Positions 43,756 to 54,520 of a stretch of 64,000 bases of DNA are shown in pieces. Numbering within the stretch: position 1 is the stretch's first letter; the number at the start of each line of letters is the position of its first letter. A program made the position numbers and the translations under genes. The stretch lies in contig WHUX01000022.1 of assembly GCA_015179025.1 (NCBI GenBank), forward strand, positions 1 through 64,000, written 5' to 3'. The notes under the pieces are model-generated. The model was not told where the DNA came from. It searched no databases and worked only from the letters and a program-made list of their open reading frames with translations. The stretch comes from Terfezia claveryi (lineage: Eukaryota > Ascomycota > Pezizomycetes > Pezizales > Pezizaceae).

Positions 43756-44361
43756 TTTTTTTTTTTTTTTCTTTTTTGGAGTCTATACGTGTATGGAGCC
43801 TACATAAGGCTATGTTACGGTCCGGTTCCCTCATCTTAAAAGACTCGGTACACCCACGGGACAACGGGCTGCATAAACGCACAGCCTCCCGAGCCAAAGA
43901 AAAGCAGAAACACCCCTACCGCCTCCGCCACGCCCACTAACCGGCCTCACCCCCATATTAGAAGACTTCCACCGCCACGCCCGTCCCGGCCCTCCCCTTA
44001 AACCCCTTCACCCCAGCCTGCTGCTCACCCCAGGTCTAATTTGGCAAAGAAGGACTCGGCCAGATCTATCGTGACCTCCTTCCCTCCATCTTTTTCCTTC
44101 TTTAACCACCTCTTTCTCTCGTCCACCTCCTCCCAGGTGCTCTACCTCCTGCCTAGGTATCTCTTCCCCGTGAGAGCAGGCCAAGGCAACATGCTTGCCT
44201 GCCTCCTCGCGCCTTCCGCACCTCCGGCAGGTAGGGTCAACAGAACCATCTAAACGAGCTCGCCAGGACTGGAGGTTCCCCTTCCCCGTCCTGCAGTGCA
44301 CGTAATTGATTCTTGCCCTTCTATCCCAACCAACCACTCTGCCTTTCCCCGTCCCAGCCAC
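43756..44361 (-). mobile_element. 5'-truncated LINE (family B)
   Basis: Poly(T) (minus poly(A)) then the tail signature GGAGTCTATACGTGTATGGA .. GACTCGGTACACC. Coding part on minus: INYVHCRTGKGNLQSW and CRRCGRREEAGKHVALAC, a zinc-knuckle-like Cys/His tail typical of fungal LINE polyproteins. Reverse transcriptase absent. Confidence 0.75.
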
Positions 44362-44435
44362 CCGCCTTACCTACTACAGTGCAAAGAAGTAGGGAATGGC
44401 TGGGAAGGACAGTAAGCTAGCTTATCAAGGATCAG

Positions 44436-44468
44436 CCCTCTATCGAGGGGCTTGTGCCAACCAGATTA
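44436..44468 (+). repeat. 33-bp hairpin micro-insertion, no clear duplication
   Basis: Hairpin CCCTC-TATC-GAGGG followed by GTGCCAACCAGATTA. Confidence 0.6.
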
Positions 44469-44649
44469 CCAATGTGGTACAGCAACAGCGCTCACAGTTG
44501 ATGAATACAACAAGGCCCATCCGACTATAACTGGGCACGAGGATAGCAGCTTACCGATAGCAGTAGGCCAGCAATTGATAACGCGCCAATTGATAACGCT
44601 AAACTGGCGTAGTCCTCATTCAATTCCATTAAGCAGCCGAAAGCCGTAC

Positions 44650-44987
44650 CACAATCACAATCCACAAGCTTGTCAATAAGAAATCACCAAGCAGGTTCCG
44701 CACAATGAGTAAAGGAAAGAGTTGAATGGAAACCATTTACCACTACAAAGCTACTACGGGCTATTGATCATATAGCTTCAATGCCGTTAAATTTTCAGTA
44801 TCAATCTTTGCCATCTAGGATCGAATGAATATAAACCAGCTGCAGTTCCCAGTACCGAGAGCATCCATCGACTGGAATTCCAATCTCATCTAAACCACTG
44901 CCTACATAACACTTCAAAATCCTTCCTCCTGTGCCACTTTCCACGTCTCTAGAATGTCTCCAACATCTTCAACCTCATCTTTGTGTG
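44650..44987 (+). repeat. Repeat R copy 1, left half
   Basis: Matches 51.9-51.6 kb and 61.25-60.95 kb (both inverted). Contains GAATATAAACC (TATA-like), CAGCTGCAGTTCCCAGTACC and, near the hAT insertion, ATGTCTCCAACATCTTCAAC. Confidence 0.8.
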
Positions 44988-46023
44988 CATCCCGGTAGGC
45001 CTGGGCACGAGACGAGACGTCTCGAGACACTTCGGCAAAAGTCTCGAGACAGTCTCGAGACTTTTCGTCAGTGGCGGCGAAAATTTTTCAGTGGCTGCAA
45101 ACATATTTTTTTATTGGTTGCGACCAGTGTTGTGACCAGTGTTACGATATACAATTGGTTGGTTGGCACAACACCCTCATATCTTAATGTTATTTGGTAC
45201 TAAAGGTAGTCTGGCGAACTAAAGGTAGTCTGGCGAAGATATCTATTCCTTCTCCTCGTTCTCCACCTTCTCCGCTTATTTCCTACACATTTCTCTCCTA
45301 CAGCTAAAATTGTCAACTTCGTTGCCAACAATGAGCCAAATCTCTGTATCGGCTGCTCGTACACCAGATGAATATATTACGGCTTTGGCAGGGCGCTATG
45401 CTACGCTGCAAGACTCACGTACTATTAGCGGAACTGTATGCTCACGGAAATTCAGCAGTTATGTATATACCCGAAAGATGTTAATTCGGAAGACATTGGA
45501 ACATGATGAAAGTAAGCATATTATCTACTGTACGCACTGCACAAGAGGGGAGTGGACTGTAGAAGCAAAATCTACTACTTCTAGTTTACAGCTACGACAT
45601 CTCCGACAGCGACATCCTTTGCTCAAGAAGAAGAAATACAACGACTGGAACAGCTAGCGAAATCTTCAGGTACTACAACAACTGAGCAGACTCCGTTCAG
45701 TGTTATGGCACAAGGGAAAACAGCAAGTACAAGAAAACAAGCGGACCGATTTGATAAGTTTACACCGCTAGACATGATTTTAGAGCGAGGGTTGGTGGAA
45801 GAGGGAATGGAAGGGGATCTGGAAATCGAAGGCGAAGATGATGATGATTAGGTAGCTAGCTCATGAGTTCGAATACAATTATCTTGGGTGCATTGGCAAA
45901 AGTCTCGAGACCCTTTGGCCAGAGTCTCGAGACGTCTCGAGACTTGCCTGGTAAATGACGAGACGTCTCGAGACCAGGCGCTGTCTCGTCTCGAGACGTC
46001 TCGTGCCCAGGCGTACATCCCGG
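44988..46023 (+). mobile_element. hAT-type transposon, 1020 bp, with 8-bp duplication
   Basis: Element 44996-46015 with ends TAGGCCTGGGCACGAGAC and, inverted at the right, TACGCCTGGGCACGAGAC. Perfect CATCCCGG at 44988-44995 and 46016-46023 is the 8-bp target duplication. Subterminal regions hold many GTCTCGAGAC palindromes. The same target without insertion is seen at 51609-51616. It carries only a BED-finger ORF, not a full transposase, so it is non-autonomous. Confidence 0.9.
45331..45851 (+). pseudogene. BED zinc finger ORF of the hAT element, one frameshift
   Basis: ATG 45331 (context CAACAATG) starts MSQISVSAARTPDEYITAL. A BED-type finger follows: YCTHC (C-x2-C) and LRHLRQRH (H-x4-H). 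After RHP a one-base loss near 45617 shifts the frame. The continuing frame reads FAQEEEIQRLEQLAKSSG, a linker, RFDKFTPLDMILERGL, and an acidic end EGEDDDD with TAG 45849. The hAT RNase-H-like catalytic domain and C-terminal dimerisation region are absent. It could encode at most a DNA-binding fragment. Confidence 0.7.
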
Positions 46024-46450
46024 GGCCTTACCCCAAACCTCGATCTCTCAACGAGCCTCCTCACCTGTTCTCGAGCAGGAAAATTACCGAAATCCTCGCC
46101 TCAAGTACATGCACAAAAGCTGTTTCGCAATAACACAAACCCGCCAAAGAGCCGAAGAAATCACACCCTAACTACTAAACCAATGTGGAATCATTACCAA
46201 TATATATCGACTCTCAATAAGCACCCAGACTATATACCAGTCATTCCTGGAACAGGGAAACAAGAGGGTCGGACTGGTTTAGCAGCCTCGAGATGGGCAT
46301 ATTGAGGAAGCCTTGGTAAGTGCATTGGCTCTATGACCATAAAATTATAGATTTCTAAACTAACTACAAGTGCTTAGGACATGGGATCTTGAGATTTGCA
46401 GTGGCTGGGTTGGAATACCCTTATCGCGGGAAGGATGAAGCAAGTGTCTG
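46024..46450 (+). repeat. Repeat R copy 1, right half, with short ORF and intron-like segment
   Basis: Continues repeat R across the hAT target. Frames here read NIYRLSISTQT-type or HYQYISTLNKHPDYI in alternative frames. An intron-like segment (GTAAGT at 46317, CTAAC, TAG about 46377) is conserved in copy 2. It ends near GGAAGGATGAAGC. Confidence 0.65.
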
Positions 46451-46599
46451 TGATTTGTGGGGCAGGGGTTGCATTGACGTGCCTTTGTCATGAGATATAT
46501 AGAAAGATCGCTTTGCTTATTGTCTAAAGACACGAGTTATAGGGCTAATGTATAAAAGTGTTTCTACGTTTTTTTCTTCTTTTTTGTGACTCAGTGCTT

Positions 46600-46990
46600 G
46601 ATTCAAGTTAATCCCTGCAAAGCCTCCCACACCTTCTCGCACCATTCTTGAGCTGCCTCGGCTTCCTCATGGATCCTTCCTGCTCCGTTCCCAACCTAAG
46701 CTCACTTCAGCAGGTGAGCAATATTCTAGGTTCTCCAGCATACACGAAAACGAGCCCTCCTCTCTTCCGATCACATACGTCCATGCCTTCTGCGGGTCTC
46801 GATGCGTCATAATATACGCCAGGCTCTTGATTGCTCGTCTACTCCATGTCAAATTTTTGGGCTTCCAATGGGGCTTGACGAATTCAAGAACAGTCTAGCG
46901 TTGCCAGGCCGTAACATCTGTTTCCTGATTCATGTCGCCGATCTCGCTCTCTCATCCTGGCTCCCCACTTGTTTTACATGCTAGGATGTT
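46600..46990 (-). mobile_element. LINE C-terminal fragment
   Basis: Minus: RAIKSLAYIMTHRDPQKAWT, then a GREEGSF tail, equivalent to KGLTYLETNRGPQRA in the 26-kb fragment. Confidence 0.5.
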
Positions 46991-47079
46991 ACCCTTGATC
47001 CTTGGTTGACACAAGCCCGCTATAAGCAGCACTTGGATGGCTTGGCTGTATCGTGTTGATTTCCCAGGACTCGCAATTT

Positions 47080-47430
47080 AGGAGCCGGGCACGTGGGCCA
47101 GGGCGTTGGCGTGGATTGGGTAGCGGATGTACAGCGTGATATTGCAACACTGGCTGGCATACATCAAACCTCCCCTATCCACCAGACAACCGAAGCACCT
47201 GGCATGGAGTAATTGGGCAATCAAAAATCTAACATACCTGGTGACAGGTTGCGGTCCTCGCAAAGATAGTGGTCTTACGAGATCGGTAGGGTAGGGGACC
47301 CATTCTGCGTGTGAGAGCCTAAAACTACGGGAAAAAAGCGCCTGGATAGCAGGCGAGAAGGTGATAAATCCGGAGCATGAGGATGGACCAAGAATGCTTC
47401 GAGAAGGTCTGGGAGGCTTTGCAGGGGTGA
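47080..47430 (+). mobile_element. LINE C-terminal fragment, opposite strand
   Basis: Plus: an SNIPGDRLRSSQR frame and the end ECFEKVWEALQG parallel the LINE tail. It is back-to-back with the previous fragment, an inverted arrangement. Confidence 0.45.
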
Positions 47431-47479
47431 ATTTTATATTTAGATTTGGAGAGTGGGGCCAGGGACTAGCCCTAGGTTT

Positions 47480-48330
47480 TTTTTGGGTTTTTTTTCCTTA
47501 AAATACACATTACTCGTATTCGGCCCCTGTAAGGGGACTATACGGAGCCACCCGGAAACCTGAAGACAAGGCAAGCTAATCTGCCAGGTCCGGCGCTCGG
47601 AAAGCAAAAATGGCGCGTAGCCCCCATGATGCCATTAACTGCCCTGCTGGCAGATGACCCCGAGAGGCCTGACTGAGGCCTGCGCCAGAACTTATGTGAA
47701 AATGTGGAAATGAAAATCTAAACGTGTGACAGAAAGGCGAGAAACCAACTCAAAATGTCATTCTTGAAAAAATTGACTAAAGGAAAATGTCGTTGAAAGA
47801 AGGTGTGTCATAAAAGAAACAACAAACAAAACCATTCCGTCTTTCCTACCCTGAACCCGACCAAGGTGCTCATATCTCTTGTAGATTGTGGTGCTACCAG
47901 CCACTGAAGGCCAGCCCATCCTAGCGTGAATGGATCTTAAGTGTGGGAATGTTGTGTTACTCCTGCCTCCTTCCAGCCAACCGTCTATAGAGGAAGCTGA
48001 AGAAGGCTTCCACCGCGTCCCAATTCTCCTCCTCTTCTTCTTTCCAAATTGGATAGTCGAGATCATCCCAGTGACCCAGTCCTTGATGCTGCCCAGGGCC
48101 TGTCTTTGATCCTGGAAGAGAGGGCACCCAAAGACGAGGTGTCGACCGTCTTGAGTGTGATGTCCACAAGGACAGCTGCTTGAGTCTGGTTTCCCTATTT
48201 TATAGAGCCAGGATCGTTGCGGCCCTTTGCCCGTTCGGCACCGAGTGAAGGAAGAGAGAGCATGGCGGTTCCATTCGATTCTCCTCTGGCCAAAACCTGC
48301 TGACTTGCGGGCCTCAGTTCTGATCGCCTT
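47480..48330 (-). mobile_element. 5'-truncated LINE (family A)
   Basis: Poly(T) at 47478-47500, LINE-A tip (ACTCGTATTCGGCCCCTGTA), 3' untranslated region, then on minus IEWNRHALSSFTRCRTGKGP, CPCGHHTQDGRHLVFGC and, after a frame change, NWDAVEAFFSFLYRRLAG. Reverse transcriptase and RNase H are missing. Confidence 0.8.
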
Positions 48331-48498
48331 TGAATTCTGTCTCCAGCCCTCTTCTGTGATAACTGGCATTGTGAAGAGATTTGACCCAGGGCGGAGGCGA
48401 AGGCTGCGAGGTATACTGCAAAGCAATTACCAGACAATTCGAGTGCCAAACGACAAGCAGAAGTGAATAAGCAAATCATTATCAAAACAACTCAAGTG

Positions 48499-48581
48499 CC
48501 CACTGGCAAATTTTCTCCCTAACGGGGCCGCATAGGAGTAACAAGTATTTATAAAAATATAATAAAAAACCCCAGTGGCAA
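48499..48581 (+). mobile_element. ~61-bp LINE-A tip with 11-bp duplication
   Basis: Plus-orientation tip (CCTAACGGGGCCGCATAGGA, then an A-rich end) at 48510-48570, flanked by CCCACTGGCAA and CCCAGTGGCAA (one mismatch). It lies within the 3' region of another LINE. Confidence 0.65.
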
Positions 48582-48599
48582 GCAGATGTGAGTGAAGAA

Positions 48600-49740
48600 A
48601 GCTTATAAACTCAAGTGAGGTGGTATGTACCCCCATGCTGTCATTGACCGGCTGATGCCAGATGACCCCGGGAGGCTTGACTGAAGCCCGCCCCAACCAA
48701 ACCACTATAAGATGCGAAAATGAAACTGAACCCCTGCCCCGACCAAAACTGTGTGAAATATACAATTACATAAACTGGAATGAAGCGGAATTCTCCTAGG
48801 TACTGAAGCCTGCTGCAAACCACCGATAAGAAAATAACCGGAATAACCCCAGGATAGGTAGTGGGACCCGTATTATTAGGGCCCTCCTCGTCCGGCTAAA
48901 GGAAACCGAAGAAAGCCTCTACCGCGCCCCATTTGATCCTCGTCTTCCTCTTGGATCAAAATGAGACGGTCGAGATCTTCTCAATCCTTGATGCTGCCTA
49001 GATCGCTGAAATCTGGGCACTCGAAGGTGATGTGCGCGCCATCTTGTGTATGATGACCGCAGTGAAAGGCACTTGAGTCAGATTCTTGACTTTGTGGAGC
49101 CAATGCTCTATCCGTTCGCACCCTTGTGTAGGCTGATAGAGTGTGTTCGATTCCACTCTGATCTCCTGCTGCCGAATCCTTCTGCTGTGAGTGCATTGCT
49201 CCAGTGTGCTCTCGAGGATTGCCTGATGCCTCCTTCCGTTACAGTACTATCGAGGGAGCTAGGGATACTTGGCCTAATGTAGAGGCAAAAACTCCTGGCT
49301 TGTCGGCTCCCTCGTTCCCTTTAATACCGATATGGGAAGGGACCCAAGAGATGGAAATGTTCGTGTTGGTTAAGCTGTCGGTCCGCAAGTAGTTCCGCCT
49401 TTTGTACCTCGATGCTGCTCGTTGCTGGTTTGCCTGTGGAGATATTGATAGCAATGGATATGGGGACAGCGGAATCGTATAGGATTGCTAGCATTGGAGC
49501 ATCCTTATGTGCTCGGAGACTGAGTACGAGGGCTTGTCACCCAGCGCCTGCAAATGTGGATTCCCCCCCTCGATATTCATAGCCCTTGGAAAGAGGGTTG
49601 CCCCTCCTATCCTCCGAGACGAAGGCAGAGACAGCGTGCCCTGCCCTACCGGTGCCATCTATGTAGCAGACCCACCACCCTTCATCCAGCAACCCTTCTA
49701 TCTTGGCTACCCACCTGCTCTTATCTGTTGAATTTGTGTC
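48600..49740 (-). mobile_element. LINE (family A) with RNase H, degraded
   Basis: Minus strand. RNase H runs from VCYIDGTGRAGHAVSAFVSE (about 49675) through ILYDSAVPISIAINISTGK to SWVPSHIGIKGNEGADK (about 49310); the Glu position is disrupted (AGAG-stop). Then WNRTHS and HCGHHTQDGAHITFECP. The 3' untranslated region ends near 48600. Several stops and frame changes. Reverse transcriptase not recognised further up. Confidence 0.75.
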
Positions 49741-49932
49741 TGTGGGCTCGTAGAGGGAGCGGGATATGAGACTGCTGGAGGTGATCTTGTTGCAATTACC
49801 GAAGCTGAGACATGGGAGATCTGAAGGGAGGTTATCGAAGGGGAGGCCGTGATGGAATGCGGTGATGATGGGGTCCTTGCAATGTGAGTGTATACTGGAC
49901 TGTGGGCCACTGGGTTGGAAATTGGACTGGGT

Positions 49933-49967
49933 CTAGAGGCGGAAGTGCCAACCAGACTAGAGGCGGA
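49933..49967 (+). mobile_element. Micro-insertion with 11-bp direct repeats
   Basis: AGTGCCAACCAGA between CTAGAGGCGGA (49933-49943) and CTAGAGGCGGA (49957-49967). The tail reads GTGCCAACCAGACTA if the shared CTA is counted. Confidence 0.75.
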
Positions 49968-50035
49968 GATGGGATTTCTCGTCATAGGTTAGAACGGTTT
50001 GAATACGAATACTAATTTATTAAAACAAAAGCAAA
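49968..50035 (+). repeat. Short retroposon family D, plus copy
   Basis: GGGATTTCTCGTCATAGGTT .. TTTGAATACGAATACT followed by an A-rich tail. Confidence 0.55.
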
Positions 50036-50189
50036 AAAGTAGAAACACTTTTTACATCTGCCCTATAACCTCGTTTCCTCAGACAATAGGCAATAGGCAA
50101 AGCGATCTTTCTATATACGCCATAACTATACGCCATAACAAAAGTACGTCAATGCAACCCCTCGCAGCAATTATCCCTCTTGCTTTTTT

Positions 50190-51225
50190 TTTTTTTTATC
50201 AAATCCTATGCGGCCCCGTGTTAGGGGGCCATGAGGAGCCACCCGGAAGCCCGGGTGGATTCAAGGTAAAGACAAGTTAATCTGTCAGAACCGCGCAAGA
50301 TAAATACAAACATCAAGACGAGGCCCCATACTGTCATTAACGGATTATCCGATGACCCGGAAGCCTGACTGAGCCCCGACCTCCTAACCTGTTGAAATTA
50401 AGACTGAACTTGGAGAATAAAGTAAGGGACTGGAAATGAACTAGAAAGATACCGACGTGACTTATGAACTGGTACAAAGGGAACTCGTGAAAATTAGGCC
50501 TGTGGAGAATTGAAACTAGGTAAGCTCTTTGAATAAGAACCTGAAGTAGGCCTCCGTGGCCTTATAGGTCTCTTCCCCTTCCTTTCTCCACTCTGGCTTG
50601 TCAAGTTCCTCCCAACTACTCTTGTCCCCCAGTAGGGCCCTTCTGGGACGATCGAAAAGTGGACATGCAAACGTGATATGTTCCCCTGTCTCCGAGGGAT
50701 TACCGCATGCGCATTCCGCTGATGCTGCCTTACCGATGTGATGCAGCCAGCTCTTCTGGAGACCTCTGTTTGTTCGTAGCCACGTATAGGCTGATATGGC
50801 ATGCCGATCCCATTCCACTCTCCTGGTGCCGTGTCCCGCTCTCGTTCTTGCTTCCCTGCGTGGGGCCTTGGAGGACGCTCGGAGGCCTCCTTCCGTTGCT
50901 GTGCGAGTCTTGCCTGTAAATTCGCCTAGGTGGGATTGGAAATTGCAGGTCCGGTCCGCCTTCTCGTTCCCCTCGATGCCTAGGTGGCCTCTGATCCAAG
51001 AGAGCCTGAGATCCCTTTGTGCGTTGCCGACTAGTAGTGCCTTAATGTCCTTCTCAATGCCGGACCTGGGGGGATGGCCTGTGCTCATATTGCGAACGGT
51101 TTGGACTGCTGCCTGCAAATCCGACAGGATAGCCAGCATGTCCGAGTCCTCTCTTTGTAGCGCTAAGTTCATGGCGTAGAACCCTCTTGCTTCATCCTTC
51201 CTGCGATAAAGGGTATTCCAACCCA
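50190..51225 (-). mobile_element. 5'-truncated LINE (family A), best preserved
   Basis: Poly(T) at 50185-50198, the LINE-A tip and 3' untranslated region, then an uninterrupted minus-strand frame (50516 to 51235). Confidence 0.85.
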
Positions 51226-51235
51226 GCCATTGCAA
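50516..51235 (-). CDS. LINE polyprotein C-terminus: RNase H and Cys/His tail
   Basis: 239 codons without a stop. Residues about 18-110 are the later part of RNase H: MNLALQREDSDMLAILSDLQ (catalytic Asp in SDLQ) and LSWIRGHLGIEGNEKADR (His and Asp). The DGS start of RNase H is missing, replaced at the N-terminal side by sequence of repeat R (QWLGWNTLYRRKDEARG). Then WDRHAISAYTWLRTNRGLQK and CACGNPSETGEHITFACP, the Cys/His tail. The end is RFLFKELT. It cannot transpose alone, but its open frame shows it decayed less than the Gypsy copies at the left of the window. Confidence 0.75.
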   Translation of the reverse strand: MQWLGWNTLYRRKDEARGFYAMNLALQREDSDMLAILSDLQAAVQTVRNMSTGHPPRSGIEKDIKALLVGNAQRDLRLSWIRGHLGIEGNEKADRTCNFQSHLGEFTGKTRTATEGGLRASSKAPRREARTRAGHGTRRVEWDRHAISAYTWLRTNRGLQKSWLHHIGKAASAECACGNPSETGEHITFACPLFDRPRRALLGDKSSWEELDKPEWRKEGEETYKATEAYFRFLFKELT

Positions 51236-51900
51236 ATCTCAAGACCCCATGTTCTAAGCACTTGTAGTTAGTTAGTTTAGAAATCTATAATTTTATGGCC
51301 ATAGAGCCAATGCACTTACCAAGGCTTCCTCAATAGGCCCATCTCGAGGCTGCTAAACCAGTCCGACCCTCTTGTTTCCCTGTTCCAGGAATGACTGGTA
51401 TATAGTCTGGGTGCTTATTGAGAGTCGATATATATTGGTAATGATTCCACATTGGTTTAGTAGTGAGGGTGTGATTTCTTCGGCTCTTTGGAGGGTTTGC
51501 GTTATTGCGAAATGGCTTTTGTGCATGTACTTAAGGTGAGGAATTCGGTATTTGTGCTGCTCGAGAACAGGTGAGGCTTGTTGAGAAATTGAGATTTGGG
51601 GTAAGGCCCCGGGATGCACACAAAGATGATGTTGAAGATGTTGGAGACATTGTAGTGACGTGGAAGGTGTCACAGAAGGAAGGATTTTGAAGTGTTAGGC
51701 AGTGGTTTAGGTGAGATTGGATTTCCGGTCGATGGATGCTCTAGGTACTGGGAACTGCAGCTGGTTTATATACATTCGATCCTAGATGGCAAAGATTGAT
51801 GCGGAAGATTTATCGGCATTGAAGTTATATGATCAATAGCCCACATTTTTGTGGCGGTAATTGTTTGACAAGCCTGCGGATTGTTACCAGCTACCTCTGA
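51230..51900 (-). repeat. Repeat R copy 2 with 106-aa ORF and empty hAT target
   Basis: Inverted relative to copy 1. A minus frame 51673-51353 reads ITPSLLNQCGIITNIYRLS and ends FLEQGNKRVGLV. GTAAGT .. CTAAC .. TAG (51315 to 51256) is intron-like. CATCCCGG occurs once (51609-51616), the uninterrupted form of the hAT target at 44988. Confidence 0.8.
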
Positions 51901-51944
51901 TAGAGGTTTGTTCTGGCCTGTTCAGCAATCTATTCAACTGGCGT

Positions 51945-51974
51945 CAATGGGGCTAGTCTGGTTGCCAATGGGGC
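51945..51974 (-). mobile_element. 12-bp micro-insertion with perfect 9-bp duplication
   Basis: TAGTCTGGTTGC (51954-51965) between CAATGGGGC (51945-51953) and CAATGGGGC (51966-51974). Confidence 0.75.
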
Positions 51975-52513
51975 GCTATTGACGGCTAATTCATTAGCCC
52001 ATTCACCAACCTAACCAACAGAAGAACAGTAATATACCTGCGCTAGTCTCATGCCATGCGTCACGTCTACCTCCATCGCTCTCTTCATCCCATTCAGCTC
52101 CGGCGCCGATTCCAATTTGGATGATACGTTTTTTACTATGGAAGGCTACGTTTTATTACTTCACGTTCTTTTCATGCCCCTCTAGGCACGGCCGAGATTT
52201 TCACAAAGGTGGTCAGCGCAGGATCACTGACTTTCTGGGCTTCCTCTCCTTGATATTCCAGTCTCCACAACTACTCAAATTTGGCTATTTTTAGTTTGTA
52301 TGGTCTACTTGTATTCGTAAGCCTATTCCGCAACATTTCCTGCTTCATTCGATAGTTAATTATTTTCTCTCGCTATAAAAATATATTGGTTACAAGCATA
52401 GTTCTCCCCGTCCGAACGATATGCTTGTATCGAGAGTCCTCTGTATACCTACCTATCCACATCCCGAGACACATCCGTTGACACTAACACGGGACTACCG
52501 GTATTCTTACAAG
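51975..52513. other. No supported gene
   Basis: Nothing assignable. Confidence 0.35.
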
Positions 52514-52585
52514 ACAACTCTCTCTTTTTTTGTTTTTTAAAAAACTCATTAGTCCTATCGGGAAACCATGAGGAACAACTCTCTC
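52514..52585 (-). mobile_element. 50-bp LINE-A insertion with 11-bp duplication
   Basis: Insert 52525-52574 (T-rich, then ACTCATTAGTCCTATCGGGA) flanked by perfect ACAACTCTCTC at 52514-52524 and 52575-52585. Confidence 0.85.
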
Positions 52586-53149
52586 GTACATACCTCTGGA
52601 CAGGCTTTGCAGCCAAGGGGTATTAACCCTTCAAGGACTGGCCACCCTACTCACCAAGCCTCAATCCCATCGAACATGCCTAGTCCAAGCCCAAAATTTA
52701 CCTCACTCGCTACTATCCACATCTCGCACATATCACGAACGCCCTCTAGAGGTCATTAAGCCTATCTTGATTGATATGCACATTTATTGTTGGGAGCTGG
52801 TCAATCCGGCGCATCTTCCAAGTTTGGCTGCCAGATGCTACGTCGGATTTGGACAGTTATCCATGCAAATGGGTTTTATACCAAGTATTAAATGTTTCTC
52901 CTTTTATCCAGCTTTTATTTCCTGCTCTCTATCTATTTTTACCATTTATTTAATGTGAAGTGGAAGTTTTCACTGTACCTGGGTATTGATTGCCCTTTCG
53001 CCGGGAGGGGCGCCGAATAGCTGGAAGACAGCTTGCCGGAAGGGGGGCACTCAATGACTTTCACTCATGACATAATCGCAATTCCTTACCACATGGTATT
53101 TGAGTCGTTTCGAATCTTGAATTTATTTTTCAGCACGGTATCTCCGTCG
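52586..53149. other. No supported gene
   Basis: Short frames only. Confidence 0.35.
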
Positions 53150-53505
53150 CTACACTTTCCACATGGTCTCGGGTTGGAACTACAGTCAGGCCTCGAGGGA
53201 CCTATCTGGCACCAGCCGGTTAATGGCACGGGAGTCCCGATTCACTTGCGTTTATTTTTCGTTATTGTTCCTTGAGTCACCTACATTTGCTTGCCATTTG
53301 GGACTTGAGTTTGTCTGTTTGAGGTTGGTTTTACCCATTCCTGCTTTTGCCGTCAGCAGTTGTGTCTAGGTCCGTTCATGTTTTGTGTTTGTATATATCC
53401 GCCGGGCCTGGCAGATCAACGTGCCTTGCCCTGAATCCTCCGGGTTTCTGGGTTCATCATGGTGGACCGAAGATGAGTAATGAGAACTTAAAAAAAAAAA
53501 ATGGG
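53150..53505 (+). mobile_element. LINE-A 3' UTR and tip, plus strand
   Basis: CAGGCCTCGAGGGACCTATC and CAGCCGGTTAATGG match the LINE-A untranslated region inverted. The tip (TCATCATGGTGGACCG .. ATGAGTAATGAGAA) ends in 11 A at about 53490-53500. Confidence 0.65.
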
Positions 53506-53559
53506 TGTTGCCCTTGTATTCTGAATACCTTTGACAATTGATTATACATATATAAAAAC

Positions 53560-54200
53560 TCTCTGTATCAATATTTAGAATACTACCTTTCAGCCCTAAT
53601 AACTGCAGCAACATGGCAAAGCATTGATTATCATTGAATCTAACAGAGATGAAGGTATTGCTTTCCACACCTCTTTCAAACACTCAGTCATTCTCTTCTT
53701 AACAGCCACTGGTTCACCTAGATAAAGAATCAAGATCTAGAAACTTTTGATGAAGTGTCTTTTCAAGATATTGGCTGACGTGGTCAATAGGGTTAAAATC
53801 TAGAACAAACTAGATGATCTGCCACCTCCTACCCTTCACCTTTCAACCAATCTCTAGTAAATCTTGAGTGTGAAGTGAAGAGTTGTCTTGCATGAATTCT
53901 AGATCAGCTTCCATGTCATCCTTCAAGGTTCCCAATATACTGTTCAGAGTTATTTCAACCCACAAGCAAAGGATAAAGGTATCCTGATGTAGACCCCGCA
54001 GAAGCATCCCCATATCATCAAAGTAACTTGTTGCCCAGTTCTATTAATTTTGTATTTCCGTATCAACTTGAATTTCCTGAATTTAGAACAGCAATTAAGG
54101 GAATATACATATCTGTTTCCATTTACAGCTCCAATTTTTATGGTCATTTGCTTTACCCCTGCAGTTAGCATGTCTTACACGGCCGTTGCATCTCATGGAA
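53560..54200 (-). pseudogene. Dead Tc1/mariner transposase
   Basis: Minus strand, several frames. In order: QVTLMIWGCFCG (the Tc1 WGCF region), MQDNSSLHTQ (second catalytic Asp), VLDFNPIDHVSQYLEKTLHQ (third Asp/SPDLNPIE region), then KKRMTECLKEVWKAIP. Order and spacing are those of a DD34D/E transposase core; stops and shifts are many. Terminal repeats were not identified. Confidence 0.65.
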
Positions 54201-54454
54201 CATTTTCCTACACGGACTATATATTTTTTTTTTCCTTATAGCTGAGTTAAATTCACATCAAAATACCTTCGTAATCTTTGCAAAGTTGCAATATACCTAG
54301 TTTCTGAAGTCACGGACGCTTATCAGGAGAAGAATCGCGCCCCACTACATGTCATGGTAAACTAATACATCCCTTACTATTTCTTGAACCGATATACAGT
54401 AACGTGCCATCCTTGTTCGCACCCCAACTGATTTACACCAAAACTGCCATTTTC

Positions 54455-54520
54455 GATCATCATGGTCTCCCTAACGGGACCGTATGAGTAATGAGTTTTC
54501 GGGAAAAAAGGATACAAAAA
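54455..54520 (+). mobile_element. LINE-A 3' tip
   Basis: CATGGTCTCCCTAACGGGAC, TATGAGTAATGAG, short A run. CCATTTTCGA before and CCATTTCGAA after may be a degraded target duplication. Confidence 0.5.
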
